Part shown: positions 39,029 to 48,961 of the stretch, one piece after another
How the letters are laid out: each line of letters starts with the position of its first letter
How positions within the stretch are numbered: the first letter of the stretch is position 1
Assembly (NCBI RefSeq): GCF_019710475.1
Contig: NZ_JAJFAX010000008.1
Coordinates: 1 to 64,000 of the forward strand
From: Glycomyces sp. TRM65418
Lineage (GTDB): Bacteria > Actinomycetota > Actinomycetes > Mycobacteriales > Micromonosporaceae
DNA: 64,000 nucleotides
Reading direction: 5' to 3'
Made by a program: the position numbers and the translations under genes
The notes under the pieces: generated by a model
Databases searched by the model: none
What the model saw: the letters and a program-made list of their open reading frames with translations, nothing else
What the model was told of the DNA's origin: nothing

Positions 39029-40495
39029 TCAGCGGTAGAGGTCGGTCAGTCCGATCAGGCAGGTGTCGGTTCTTTCGGCTGCGAGTCGGCTCAGACGGTC
39101 GTTGAAACCCGCGCCGGAGAAGCACATGAGGCGCGTACCGGTCGTGTCGAACTTTCCGGAGTCGCTCAGGAGCGACCGGATGCGTTCGAGTCGTTCGAGG
39201 TGCGCTCGCCCCATGACGTCCTGCCATTTCGACTCACCGACGGCGAGCAGGCGCGGCTTGCCGCTGTCCGATGCGGCGATCACCGCCACATCGACCTCGT
39301 GGGAGGTCTTGGCGGGCGGATCGTTGACCACTCCGCTGGCCACAGTGGTGGGCAGATCGCCGAACAGGTCGGGGTCGGCATGGTAGAGGGCCCAGTCCCG
39401 GCACAGCTGCTCGAAATGCGGTCCCAGGATCTTGCTGGCGAACCGGTGCCGGCTGGCCTTCCATACGCGGTCGGCCATGCCCGGCCTCTGCAATTGGTCC
39501 CACACCGGTCGCATGATCCCGGCGTAGAAGGCGATCAGCGGCTCGGCGATGCGGTACGCCGACCGGTTCTTGCGGAAGGCGTCGGCATCGCGGTGCAGCA
39601 GCCCGATGTCCTCGAGCACCTGAATCGGGTGGGCGATGTCGACGGCCTTGCGTTCCAGATACGCGGCGATGCCGCTGCGAGTGGCGTTGCCGTCCGCGAC
39701 GGCCGAGAGGACCGAGAGGTACAACGCCGGGTCGCGCACATCGGCTTCCTCAGCGAGGAGGTAGCGGCCTTCGCGGAACAGGGGCGTCTGGGGGTTGAGC
39801 GCCGTCCGAACGACCCAATCGTCGAAATCCGCCAAGTCATGCGGCGCATCGCCGCGGAGGAATTCGTTCAGGTAGGCGGGAGTGCCACCGACGATCGCGT
39901 GGGTCCGAACCGCTAGGTCGGGGTCGTCGATCTGCCAGAACTCGGCCGCCATACGGTAGTCGAGAGGAGGCACCAGCAGTTCGAGCGCGGCCCTGCCGCG
40001 CAGCGGCGCGCCGCCGGAGAGCAATCGGCCCATGAACGACATCGCCGAACCGCACAGCAGGAGCCTGGTTCGGGACTCGGTCCGCTCCGGCCGCAGCGGA
40101 CCGAATGCCTGCTGAAGGATCGACGGCAGTTCGGGGTTCGCGCGGGCCAGGTAGGGGAACTCGTCGATGACCACGGGGACCGGTCGCTCACGCCCGAGCG
40201 CGAGGATCGCGTCGACCGCTTCGAACCAGTCAGCGAAGTGGAAAGCGGTCGGGGGATTCGCGAAGCGGGTGAGCGAGTCACTGAACCGCCGCAGCGACTC
40301 GGCATCGGCGGCTTCGGTGGCTCCGAAGTAGCAGCCTCCCGCCGCCCGCACGATGGCGTCCAGCAGGAACGTCTTACCCTGGCGCCTGCGCCCCGAGACC
40401 ACACCGAGCGTGGCCCCCGGTCGCGTGTCGGAGACGAACCGATCCAGCGCCGACCACTCGACATCGCGGTCGAACACTTCTCCTGGCTTCTCCAT
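39029..40495 (-). CDS. AAA-type ATPase with C-terminal DUF234/nuclease-like domain
   Basis: 488 residues. The archaeal-ATPase-type NTPase has P-loop VSGRRRQGKTFLLDA, Walker B VPVVIDEFPYLA and sensor LLLCGSAMSFM. A winged-helix middle and a C-terminal DUF234 region follow (EVDVAVIAASDSGKPRLLAVGESKW, which matches the E/D-x-K core of PD-(D/E)XK nucleases). Function of the family is unknown; a defence, repair or selfish role has been proposed for relatives but is not shown here. AGGAGG precedes the ATG. The promoter is AT-rich and repeated, unlike its neighbours, and the gene sits between duplicated hairpins, so it looks acquired. Confidence 0.85.
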   Translation of the reverse strand: MEKPGEVFDRDVEWSALDRFVSDTRPGATLGVVSGRRRQGKTFLLDAIVRAAGGCYFGATEAADAESLRRFSDSLTRFANPPTAFHFADWFEAVDAILALGRERPVPVVIDEFPYLARANPELPSILQQAFGPLRPERTESRTRLLLCGSAMSFMGRLLSGGAPLRGRAALELLVPPLDYRMAAEFWQIDDPDLAVRTHAIVGGTPAYLNEFLRGDAPHDLADFDDWVVRTALNPQTPLFREGRYLLAEEADVRDPALYLSVLSAVADGNATRSGIAAYLERKAVDIAHPIQVLEDIGLLHRDADAFRKNRSAYRIAEPLIAFYAGIMRPVWDQLQRPGMADRVWKASRHRFASKILGPHFEQLCRDWALYHADPDLFGDLPTTVASGVVNDPPAKTSHEVDVAVIAASDSGKPRLLAVGESKWQDVMGRAHLERLERIRSLLSDSGKFDTTGTRLMCFSGAGFNDRLSRLAAERTDTCLIGLTDLYR

Positions 40496-40506
40496 ACGGC
40501 CTCCTG

Positions 40507-40536
40507 TTTATAGAACTACAGTTTATAAAACTATAG
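40507..40536 (-). repeat. 15-bp tandem repeat in the ATPase promoter
   Basis: TTTATAGAACTACAG (40507-40521) and TTTATAAAACTATAG (40522-40536) agree at 13 of 15 positions. Read across the junction, 40516-40536 is a near-perfect 21-bp palindrome centred on the TTTATA. It lies 1 bp from the Shine-Dalgarno AGGAGG (40500-40505) of the ATPase gene and is strikingly AT-rich; a self-regulatory operator is likely. Confidence 0.65.
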
Positions 40537-40657
40537 AGCTATAAGCATCGAATCGTCGGCCGCGACGCGCTGGGTGGGACGCACGCGCGAGGAGGCATCC
40601 GGCGATCCCGACACCTGCAGTGCCGCATGGCGAGGCTGCCGTGGAGTCCTTCGCCCC

Positions 40658-40704
40658 CACCGAGAAGGCCGGGAACCGCACCGCGGTTCCCGGCCTTCTC
40701 GGTG
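40658..40704. terminator. Hairpin copy 2, 22-bp stem
   Basis: 40658-40679 pairs perfectly with 40683-40704 around triloop ACC. The right arm runs directly into an ilvC-like 3' end, where the ilvC terminator would be expected. Confidence 0.8.
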
Positions 40705-40807
40705 ATCTCGCCCTGCTCCCCGCGCATGAGGGCGCGCCTGGGGCTCCGGCGGTCTCGGTCAGATCATGCCGCGGCTAGGCCGTCTCGGTGATCTTGCGCT
40801 GCACCCA
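40692..40807 (-). pseudogene. Displaced, degenerate 3' ends of ilvC
   Basis: Three successive fragments read on the minus strand. At 40775-40807 the DNA encodes [10 protein letters not shown] and a stop, exactly the IlvC C-terminus, in normal high-GC codons. At about 40750-40771 it gives LTETA-like sequence. At 40692-40736 it gives RALM then Q then ITE-x-A, matching the IlvC end [15 protein letters not shown] at nine positions and running into hairpin copy 2. Shared DNA includes GCATGAGGGCGCGC (14 bp with functional ilvC) and TCTCGGTGATCT (12 bp between fragments). Confidence 0.7.
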
Positions 40808-40830
40808 GCGGCAGAACGAAACCCGCGCAT

Positions 40831-41259
40831 TCATGCGACGTCTCCCCGTGGCGGCCGCAGGACCGCGACGTCGGTTCGAACGAAGTCTTCACCGACGCAC
40901 AGGATCGGCCGATCGAATTCAGCGGCGACGCCGTATACGACGCAGTCGCCGAAGTTCAGCTTGGCCGGGTACCGCCCCTTGCCGAAGCGCCGCCATGCTT
41001 CGAGTGCACGTTCGGCCGCACTGGCGGTTACATCGACTATCTCGATCTCTGCGTCACGGAGAAACCGTGCGGCGAGCCCGGTTCCGGGCAGACCGAAACG
41101 GGATTCGAGGACCATGCCGAGTTCGAGGTAGGTCGCAGCAGGCATGACCGCGGCGGTCGCCTGAGCGAGCACTTCCTCCAGCCAGTCCGCACCGGGTTCG
41201 TCGCTCACGATGGCGACGACCGCGGAAGTGTCCACAACGGGAAAGGCGGTTTCGGTCAC
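40831..41259 (-). CDS. vapC: PIN-domain toxin (VapC family)
   Basis: 142 residues. Acidic PIN residues in FPVVDTSAVVAIVSDEPG, ATYLELGMVLE, NFGDCVVYGVA and CVGEDF. This is the Rv0624/VapC30-like type and a different branch from the PIN toxin at 26985. It overlaps its antitoxin gene by 4 bp (ATGA or GTGA type) and lies wholly within the candidate cassette at the ilvC 3' end. Confidence 0.88.
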   Translation of the reverse strand: MTETAFPVVDTSAVVAIVSDEPGADWLEEVLAQATAAVMPAATYLELGMVLESRFGLPGTGLAARFLRDAEIEIVDVTASAAERALEAWRRFGKGRYPAKLNFGDCVVYGVAAEFDRPILCVGEDFVRTDVAVLRPPRGDVA

Positions 41260-41510
41260 GTGGGCAGGCCGTCCTCGTCGTAGCCGATGATGTCGTCGCT
41301 CGCGCGGGAGTCGAGTACCGGCAAGGACCGTGCTTCAGCGCGAAGGGCGTCCAACCGGTGGCGGATGCGTCGTGAACGAAGACCGTGCGCCTGCCGCTCC
41401 AGACGTTCACGGATCGCTTTCTCCACGGCTTCGGTAAGGGACTCCCCAGTGGCGGCGACAAGCTCACGCGCGAGCTGATCAGCTGCGGGGCTCTTGATGC
41501 TCAGTGCCAT
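41256..41510 (-). CDS. vapB: VapB-family antitoxin (Rv0623/PSK-type)
   Basis: 84 residues. MALSIKSPAADQLARELVAATGESLTEAVEKAIRERL-type opening (quoted here in parts: ALSIKSPAADQLAREL, SLTEAVEKAIRERL) is diagnostic of the VapB/PSK antitoxins paired with VapC. The C-terminal LPVLDSRASDDIIGYDEDG is the toxin-binding tail. It should repress the operon through an AT-rich site just upstream. Confidence 0.88.
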   Translation of the reverse strand: MALSIKSPAADQLARELVAATGESLTEAVEKAIRERLERQAHGLRSRRIRHRLDALRAEARSLPVLDSRASDDIIGYDEDGLPT

Positions 41511-41531
41511 GTCCGCAATTCTACCATTGAG

Positions 41532-41545
41532 TCTATAAATCTAGA
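41532..41545 (-). promoter_or_regulatory. Possible operator/promoter of the second vapBC
   Basis: TCTA-TAAATC-TAGA, an inverted repeat in an AT-rich patch 22 bp upstream of the vapB start, overlapping a plausible -10. Confidence 0.4.
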
Positions 41546-41573
41546 ACACGCTTCTCGCGCCGATTGTCGGGCC

Positions 41574-41620
41574 AACCTTAAAGGCCGGGAACCGCTGCGC
41601 GGTTCCCGGCCTTTAAGGTT
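41574..41620. terminator. Hairpin copy 3, 22-bp stem, after ilvC
   Basis: 41574-41595 pairs perfectly with 41599-41620 around triloop TGC, 12 bp after the ilvC stop. Its 13-bp core equals copies 1 and 2, while the outer AACCTTAAA pairs are its own. On the plus strand TTTTTATA follows, so it could stop transcripts from both sides. Confidence 0.8.
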
Positions 41621-41631
41621 TTTATACCGAA

Positions 41632-42657
<1,026 letters not shown>

Positions 42658-42661
42658 TCAC

Positions 42662-43183
42662 TTAGCTATTCGGTGTGACGTAGCGGGAGAGCGAGGCCAT
42701 GGACTTGGCGCCGCGCCCCAGCGCGACCGTCCCCGACTGGACGAGCTCCTTGATCCCGAACGGTTCCAGGACTTCCAGGAACGCCTCGATCTTGTCGGAG
42801 TTCCCCGTGACCTCGAAGGTGACCGTGTCGGGTGTGACGTCGACCGAGCGGGCCTTGAACAGCTCGGCCGCGGCGATCACCTGGCCGCGGGTGGCGGCGT
42901 CGGCGCGGACCTTGACGAGCAGCAGTTCGCGCTGCACGGAGGAGCCCGCTTCGAGTTCCACGATCTTGAGGACGTGGATGAGCTTGTTGAGCTGCTTGGT
43001 GACCTGCTCCAGCGAGCCCGCCTCGACGTCCACCACGATGGTGATGCGGCTGACGCCGGGGTGCTCGGTCTCGCCGACGGCGAGGGAGTCGATGTTGAAG
43101 CCGCGCCTGGAGAACAGAGCGGCGACGCGGGCGAGGACGCCCGGCTTGTTCTCGACGAGGACGGAAAGGGTGTGAGTGCTCAT
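42662..43183 (-). CDS. ilvN: Acetolactate synthase small (regulatory) subunit IlvN
   Basis: 173 residues. N-terminal ACT domain (HTLSVLVENKPGVLARVAAL, GFNIDSLAVGETE) that binds valine for feedback control, and the C-terminal ALS_ss_C domain (ARSVDVTPDTVTFEVTGNSD). Its ATG shares its A with the stop of a 40-residue ORF that bridges it to ilvB. Confidence 0.95.
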   Translation of the reverse strand: MSTHTLSVLVENKPGVLARVAALFSRRGFNIDSLAVGETEHPGVSRITIVVDVEAGSLEQVTKQLNKLIHVLKIVELEAGSSVQRELLLVKVRADAATRGQVIAAAELFKARSVDVTPDTVTFEVTGNSDKIEAFLEVLEPFGIKELVQSGTVALGRGAKSMASLSRYVTPNS

Positions 43184-43304
43184 CAGCGTTCACTCCGGTT
43201 CGGGGAACGGCGACGGAGTCGCCGGCCTTCGTCTCCGCGGACGCGCAGCGTCCACGATTGCGGGCGGGGGCGGGCGACGGGTGGGCGCGTAAGGGCGTGG
43301 GCCA

Positions 43305-43305
<1 letters not shown>
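43183..43305 (-). CDS. Arg-rich 40-residue ORF bridging ilvB and ilvN
   Basis: The ATG at 43305 overlaps the ilvB stop (TGATG) and the TGA at 43185-43183 overlaps the ilvN start (TGATG), so the ORF exactly fills the gap with one-base overlaps at both ends. It contains 12 Arg and 5 Pro in 40 residues (ARPRPQSWTLRVRGDEGRRL in the middle). No family recognised. The most economical reading is a translational-coupling ORF that carries ribosomes from ilvB to ilvN; a small functional protein is possible. Confidence 0.5.
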
Positions 43306-45164
<1,859 letters not shown>

Positions 45165-45224
45165 GTCCTTAGTCCAATAGGGAGTATGCGGCTGGTTCGA
45201 CGGAGCTCGTCGTTCCCCGGGCAG

Positions 45225-45259
45225 AAAAAATCGCCCGCGTGCTAAGACGCACGGGGCGA
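45225..45259 (-). terminator. Attenuator terminator before ilvB
   Basis: 45249-45259 pairs with 45231-45242 (11 pairs, one bulged base, 6-base loop), and on the minus strand six T residues follow (45230-45225). A textbook intrinsic terminator lying between the leader peptide and ilvB. Confidence 0.8.
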
Positions 45260-45286
45260 GCGCACCGTCGGAGAACGACAGTGCGC
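45260..45286 (-). other. Pause/anti-antiterminator hairpin of the ilvB leader
   Basis: GCGCACTGTCG pairs with CGACGGTGCGC (11 pairs including one G-U) around TTCTC on the minus strand. It begins at the leader peptide stop codon and abuts the terminator stem, so a ribosome stalled or released there would change the folding. Confidence 0.6.
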
Positions 45287-45363
45287 TAGATAAGTACTAC
45301 GACGAGCGGCCGGGCGGCAAAGGCCTCGGTCGCGATGATGAAGTCGTAGTTCTGCTTCGGCAC
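45286..45363 (-). CDS. ilvB leader peptide (attenuation)
   Basis: 25 codons from GTG 45363 to TAG 45288-45286. The peptide begins [11 protein letters not shown] and ends RPLVVVLI, so eight of 25 residues are Leu, Val or Ile and six of these are the last six codons before the stop. A -10 element ends seven bases before the GTG, so the leader mRNA is leaderless or nearly so. When Val/Leu/Ile-tRNA is scarce, ribosomes would stall here and the downstream terminator would not form. Leader-peptide attenuation of ilvB is known in corynebacteria and streptomycetes; this instance is inferred from sequence. Confidence 0.8.
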   Translation of the reverse strand: MPKQNYDFIIATEAFAARPLVVVLI

Positions 45364-45370
45364 GCTCCCC

Positions 45371-45399
45371 AGGATGCACCATTCCGGCCCGTGAGTCAA
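45371..45399 (-). promoter_or_regulatory. ilvB operon promoter
   Basis: On the minus strand TTGACT (45399-45394), a 17-bp spacer and CATCCT (45376-45371). The -35 overlaps the stop codon of the upstream GGDEF-EAL gene. Start of transcription is expected at about 45364-45363, at the leader GTG. Confidence 0.65.
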
Positions 45400-48137
45400 C
45401 TTTTCTCAGACTCCGGGACGTCGGTCGGCGTGTCGTCGGGCCCCTCCGGATCCTCCGGCTCAGCCTCGATCACGGGGGCGGGCAGCGCCGGCGGGAGCGC
45501 CCGCGGCTCCTCGGTGAGCCAGCGCGTCAGGTCGTCGGGCTCCATCGGCTTGGCGAGCAGGTATCCCTGCACCAGCGGCGCCTGCGCGGCGATCATGGCG
45601 TTGAGCTGCAGATCGGTCTCGACGCCCTCGGCGATGACCTCCATGCCGAGGATGCGCCCGAGCTCGACCGTGACCGCCGCGAGCGGGCCGACGCCGCCGT
45701 CGTCCTTGGCGATGAGGTCGCGGTCGATCTTGATGATGTCCACCGGGAGCCGTTCGAGCTGCCCGAGCGAGGAGTATCCGGAGCCGAAGTCGTCCAGGGC
45801 GATCCGCACGCCCGCGCCGCGCAGGGCGCTGAGCTGGGCGACGAGGGTGTTCAGCTGGTGGGAGAAGTCGTGCTCGGTGACTTCGAGGACGAGCCGCCGC
45901 GCCGGGACGCCCGCGGCGATGAGCGCGGTGTTGACCTCGGTCGCGAACAGGTGCGTGTGGAGTTCCTTGACCGAGACGTTCACCGAGATCCAGGCCTTGA
46001 TCCCGGCGCTCGCCCACGCGGCGAGCTGCTCGGCGGCGCGGTTCACCGTCCACACCGCGAGATCCTGGGTCAGGCCCGACTCGGTCGCGGCGGGGATGAA
46101 CTCGCCGGGGCTGACGTGGCCGAGCCGGGGGTGGTGCCAGCGCATGAGCGCCTCGGCGCCGACGATGGTGCGGTCGACGGTGGAGAACACCGGCTGGAGG
46201 ACCAGGCGCAGCTCGTCGCGGGCGATGGCGCCGCGCAGCTCCTGGGTGAGCTCGTTCCGGCGGCGCACCTTGCGGTCGAACTCGGCGTCGTAGGTCGCGT
46301 ACCGGTTCTTCCCGGCCTGCTTGGCGGCGCGCAGCGCCAGGTCGGCGTTGCGCAGCAGGATCTCCGGGTCCCCGAGGCCTTCGGCGACGGTGGCGATGCC
46401 GACCGAGCCGGTGGTGAACACGGTGGACTCGTCGTGGAACTCGTACGGCTCCCCCAGCCGGGCGACGAGGGACTTCGCGGTGGCGACGGCCTCGGACCAG
46501 CTGGCGCGCAGCAGGATCGCGAACTCGTCGCCGCCCAGGCGCGCGCCGACGTCGGTGGGGCGCAGCAGTTCCCTGATACGGCGGGAGACCTCGACGAGCA
46601 GTTCGTCGCCGAAGTCGTGGCCGCGCGTGTCGTTGACGTTCTTGAACCCGTCGAGGTCGAGCAGCAGCAGCGCCGTCTGGTGCTCCTCGGCGGAGACGCC
46701 GTCCTCCAGGCTCTGCAGGAGCGCCCGGCGGTTCGCCAGGCCCGTGAGCGGGTCGGTGTAGGCCATGCGGGCCAGCTCGGTCTCCAGGCTCCTGCGGGCG
46801 CCCACGTCCTCCATGCGGGCCACCAGGCCGCGCACCTGCGACTTGCCGCGGAGGTCGGTGACGATCGTCTCGGTGTGCCGCCAGCGCCGCGCGGCGTCGC
46901 GGACGCGGACGGTCATGGAGACCCGGCCGCTGCGGACGGCCCCGTCGAGGAGGGCGCGCAGGACCTCTTCGGCGGCGCGGCGGTCGTCCTCGTGGACGAG
47001 GTCGAGGAAGGACGCGCCGACGCAGTGCCCCGCCTCGGTGGCGGGCCGCCAGGCGGCGTCGTCGGGGTGCCAGGTGACCGTGAGGTCGTGGTCGAGGACC
47101 AGCACGGTGTCGGAGGCGACGCCGACGATCGCGGACAGCTTCCGCTGGCGCAGGGCGGCCTCGTCGCTGACGCGGCGGACGTCGAAGTGGGTGAGCACCA
47201 GGCGCGCGCCGAGGGCCCCGGCGGCGGCGATGCCGAGCAGGGCGGCGTCGAGCGGGAGGGCGCCGCCGTCGACCCCGTTGACGAGCACGGCCGCGACGGC
47301 GAGTCCGGCCGCGATGCCCATGACGGTGTAGTGGACGCCGGGGTAGTTCGGCTTGTCGACCGGGGCGGGCTTCTGGGTGCGGGCGAGGTAGGTGACGCCG
47401 AGGAGGGCCGCGCACATGGCGACCCAGGCGACCGACCACCACAGGATGCGCTCGTCGGGGCGGCCCCACTGCCAGGTCGTGAAGGTGGCCATGCCGCTGA
47501 AGTGGACGGCGAAGACGGCGATGTAGGCGAAGGCGTGCCGGCGTCTCCAGCGCTGGATCCGGAACGTCGTGGTGACGCCGACGCCGAGCATCACGATGCC
47601 CATCATGGCGGGGATGACGATCGCGACGTCGCCGTCATCGAGGTGCCCGCGGAACTCCTGGAACAGCGGCCGGGCGACGAGGAGCCAGACGACGAACAGG
47701 GCGCAGAGGCCGACGAACGCGCCGTCCACGAGGCGCCGCTGCACGCCGAGCGGGGCCCAGCCGTTGTCGGGCAGGCGCAGCAGCGCGAGGGCCCAGAGGA
47801 TCACCGCCGCGGAGAAGCCCAGCCCGGCGACGAGGTCGGCGCTCCCGCCCGGCAGCCAGCAGGCGGCGGCCATGGTCGCCGCGGTGGTCTGGATCCCGGC
47901 CGCCATGAGCTGGTAGGTGACGCGGCGGCCCGGCTTGATGCGTCCGGCGGCGCGCCACATGAGGAGCCCGGCGCTGGCCGCGCCGAAGCTGCCGAGGACG
48001 GCGGCGCTGGCGGGGTCGATGCGCTGCGCCCCCGACCGCATGCCGACGACGACGGCCGCCGCCAGGACGGAGCACCAGACGGCGGCGGTCGCGGTCCAGG
48101 ACAGCAGCTGTCGGACGCGTCGGGGGGTTGGCGTCAT
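45396..48137 (-). CDS. Membrane-bound diguanylate cyclase/phosphodiesterase (GGDEF-EAL)
   Basis: 913 residues. Roughly eight N-terminal membrane helices (about 10-300), then a PAS-like sensor domain (SAIVGVASDTVLVLDHDLTV, about 325-440). The GGDEF domain has an intact LGGDEFAIL site, and the EAL domain has GAEALMRW, NVSVKEL, EVTEHD, LDDFGSGYSSL, IKIDR and EGVET. Both active sites look complete, so it may make and degrade cyclic di-GMP depending on signal. ATG 48137 is used; TTG 48149 is an alternative. There is no clear ribosome site. The last 50 residues are acidic and Pro-rich. Confidence 0.88.
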   Translation of the reverse strand: MTPTPRRVRQLLSWTATAAVWCSVLAAAVVVGMRSGAQRIDPASAAVLGSFGAASAGLLMWRAAGRIKPGRRVTYQLMAAGIQTTAATMAAACWLPGGSADLVAGLGFSAAVILWALALLRLPDNGWAPLGVQRRLVDGAFVGLCALFVVWLLVARPLFQEFRGHLDDGDVAIVIPAMMGIVMLGVGVTTTFRIQRWRRRHAFAYIAVFAVHFSGMATFTTWQWGRPDERILWWSVAWVAMCAALLGVTYLARTQKPAPVDKPNYPGVHYTVMGIAAGLAVAAVLVNGVDGGALPLDAALLGIAAAGALGARLVLTHFDVRRVSDEAALRQRKLSAIVGVASDTVLVLDHDLTVTWHPDDAAWRPATEAGHCVGASFLDLVHEDDRRAAEEVLRALLDGAVRSGRVSMTVRVRDAARRWRHTETIVTDLRGKSQVRGLVARMEDVGARRSLETELARMAYTDPLTGLANRRALLQSLEDGVSAEEHQTALLLLDLDGFKNVNDTRGHDFGDELLVEVSRRIRELLRPTDVGARLGGDEFAILLRASWSEAVATAKSLVARLGEPYEFHDESTVFTTGSVGIATVAEGLGDPEILLRNADLALRAAKQAGKNRYATYDAEFDRKVRRRNELTQELRGAIARDELRLVLQPVFSTVDRTIVGAEALMRWHHPRLGHVSPGEFIPAATESGLTQDLAVWTVNRAAEQLAAWASAGIKAWISVNVSVKELHTHLFATEVNTALIAAGVPARRLVLEVTEHDFSHQLNTLVAQLSALRGAGVRIALDDFGSGYSSLGQLERLPVDIIKIDRDLIAKDDGGVGPLAAVTVELGRILGMEVIAEGVETDLQLNAMIAAQAPLVQGYLLAKPMEPDDLTRWLTEEPRALPPALPAPVIEAEPEDPEGPDDTPTDVPESEKS

Positions 48138-48243
48138 CCACTGACCCAATCTTAGGAAGGCTCGTGCTTTACAGAATGCCGCATCCTCCGGCGTATCCGT
48201 CTCGGGCCCTCGGGAAATGCCGCGCCGGAGGTCCGGTCGCGGG

Positions 48244-48861
48244 CTAGCGGAGCCCGTGGAGCGGGGGGCCGGGATCGGCGGGCGGGGCCTCGCGGAGGCG
48301 CTCGAGGGCGCCTCGCGTAGCGGTGTCGAGCTCGGCCGCCTCGCGCTCCCGGCGTTCGACGTCCTCGCGGGCCTGGAGGAGGTCGGCCCGGAGCCGGGCG
48401 AGCTGGTCGTCGCGGCGCGCCTGCGCGTCGGCGGCCTTGGTGCGGCCGCTGCGGTCGATGTAGAGCGGGACGAGCACGAGCAGGCCGGACAGGATCGCGA
48501 GGAACCACTGTCCGAAGACGAGGAAGAGCAGGGCGATCGCGCCGAGGGCGACGGCGAAGCCCGTGATGACCGGCTTGGACGGGCCGATCGGCTCGAAGTC
48601 GAGGTCGATGCGGCGCGCGATCGCGTCGACCTGCTCGGGGTCGTGGCCCTCGCGGGTGATCTCGACGGCCAGGCCGCGGCGGCGGACCGTGCGGACGACC
48701 GCCTCGGGGGCGGCCAGGCCGGACTCGAGGCGGTCGAGGCGCGAGCGCAGGAGCGGCACGGTCAGGTCGAGCGAGAGGCGGCGGGCCAGCTCGTCGTCGA
48801 GGTCGTTGATGGCGTGGGCCTGGCCGAGGTCGCCGGTCCACCAAGGGTTGACACGGGTCAT
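48244..48861 (-). CDS. Membrane protein with C-terminal coiled coil, unknown function
   Basis: 205 residues. A soluble N-terminal half (VNPWWTGDLGQAHAINDLDDEL, read as WWTGDLGQAHAINDLDDEL) contains a segment VVRTVRRRGLAVEITREGHD. Two adjacent hydrophobic helices lie at about 107-145, followed by an Arg/Glu/Ala-rich coiled coil to the C-terminus. GGAG lies eight bases before the ATG. Looks like an actinobacterial conserved hypothetical protein; no named family. Confidence 0.7.
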   Translation of the reverse strand: MTRVNPWWTGDLGQAHAINDLDDELARRLSLDLTVPLLRSRLDRLESGLAAPEAVVRTVRRRGLAVEITREGHDPEQVDAIARRIDLDFEPIGPSKPVITGFAVALGAIALLFLVFGQWFLAILSGLLVLVPLYIDRSGRTKAADAQARRDDQLARLRADLLQAREDVERREREAAELDTATRGALERLREAPPADPGPPLHGLR

Positions 48862-48961
48862 GGGGCTGCTCCGGGGGCTCGGGGGCAGGGGCGAGTTCAT
48901 TCTGCCCGCAACGCGACGGCGGCGGGGCCCCCTCGGGGACCCCGCCGCCGATCCGGATTCG

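Noticed and set aside
40539-40727. Small minus-strand ORF of 62 codons between the ATPase gene and vapC
   Set aside because: Its N-terminal residues are explained by a degenerate ilvC 3' end (RALM...ITE-x-A) and the rest by reading through the hairpin; not a gene.
38980-41620. The three similar hairpins as a CRISPR array
   Set aside because: Only three copies, spaced 1.7 and 0.9 kb apart with genes between, differing loops and no cas genes.
48150-48243. The spacer between the GGDEF-EAL gene and the membrane protein as a tRNA or small RNA
   Set aside because: No cloverleaf, anticodon arm or CCA end can be drawn; it is an ordinary 100-bp spacer.
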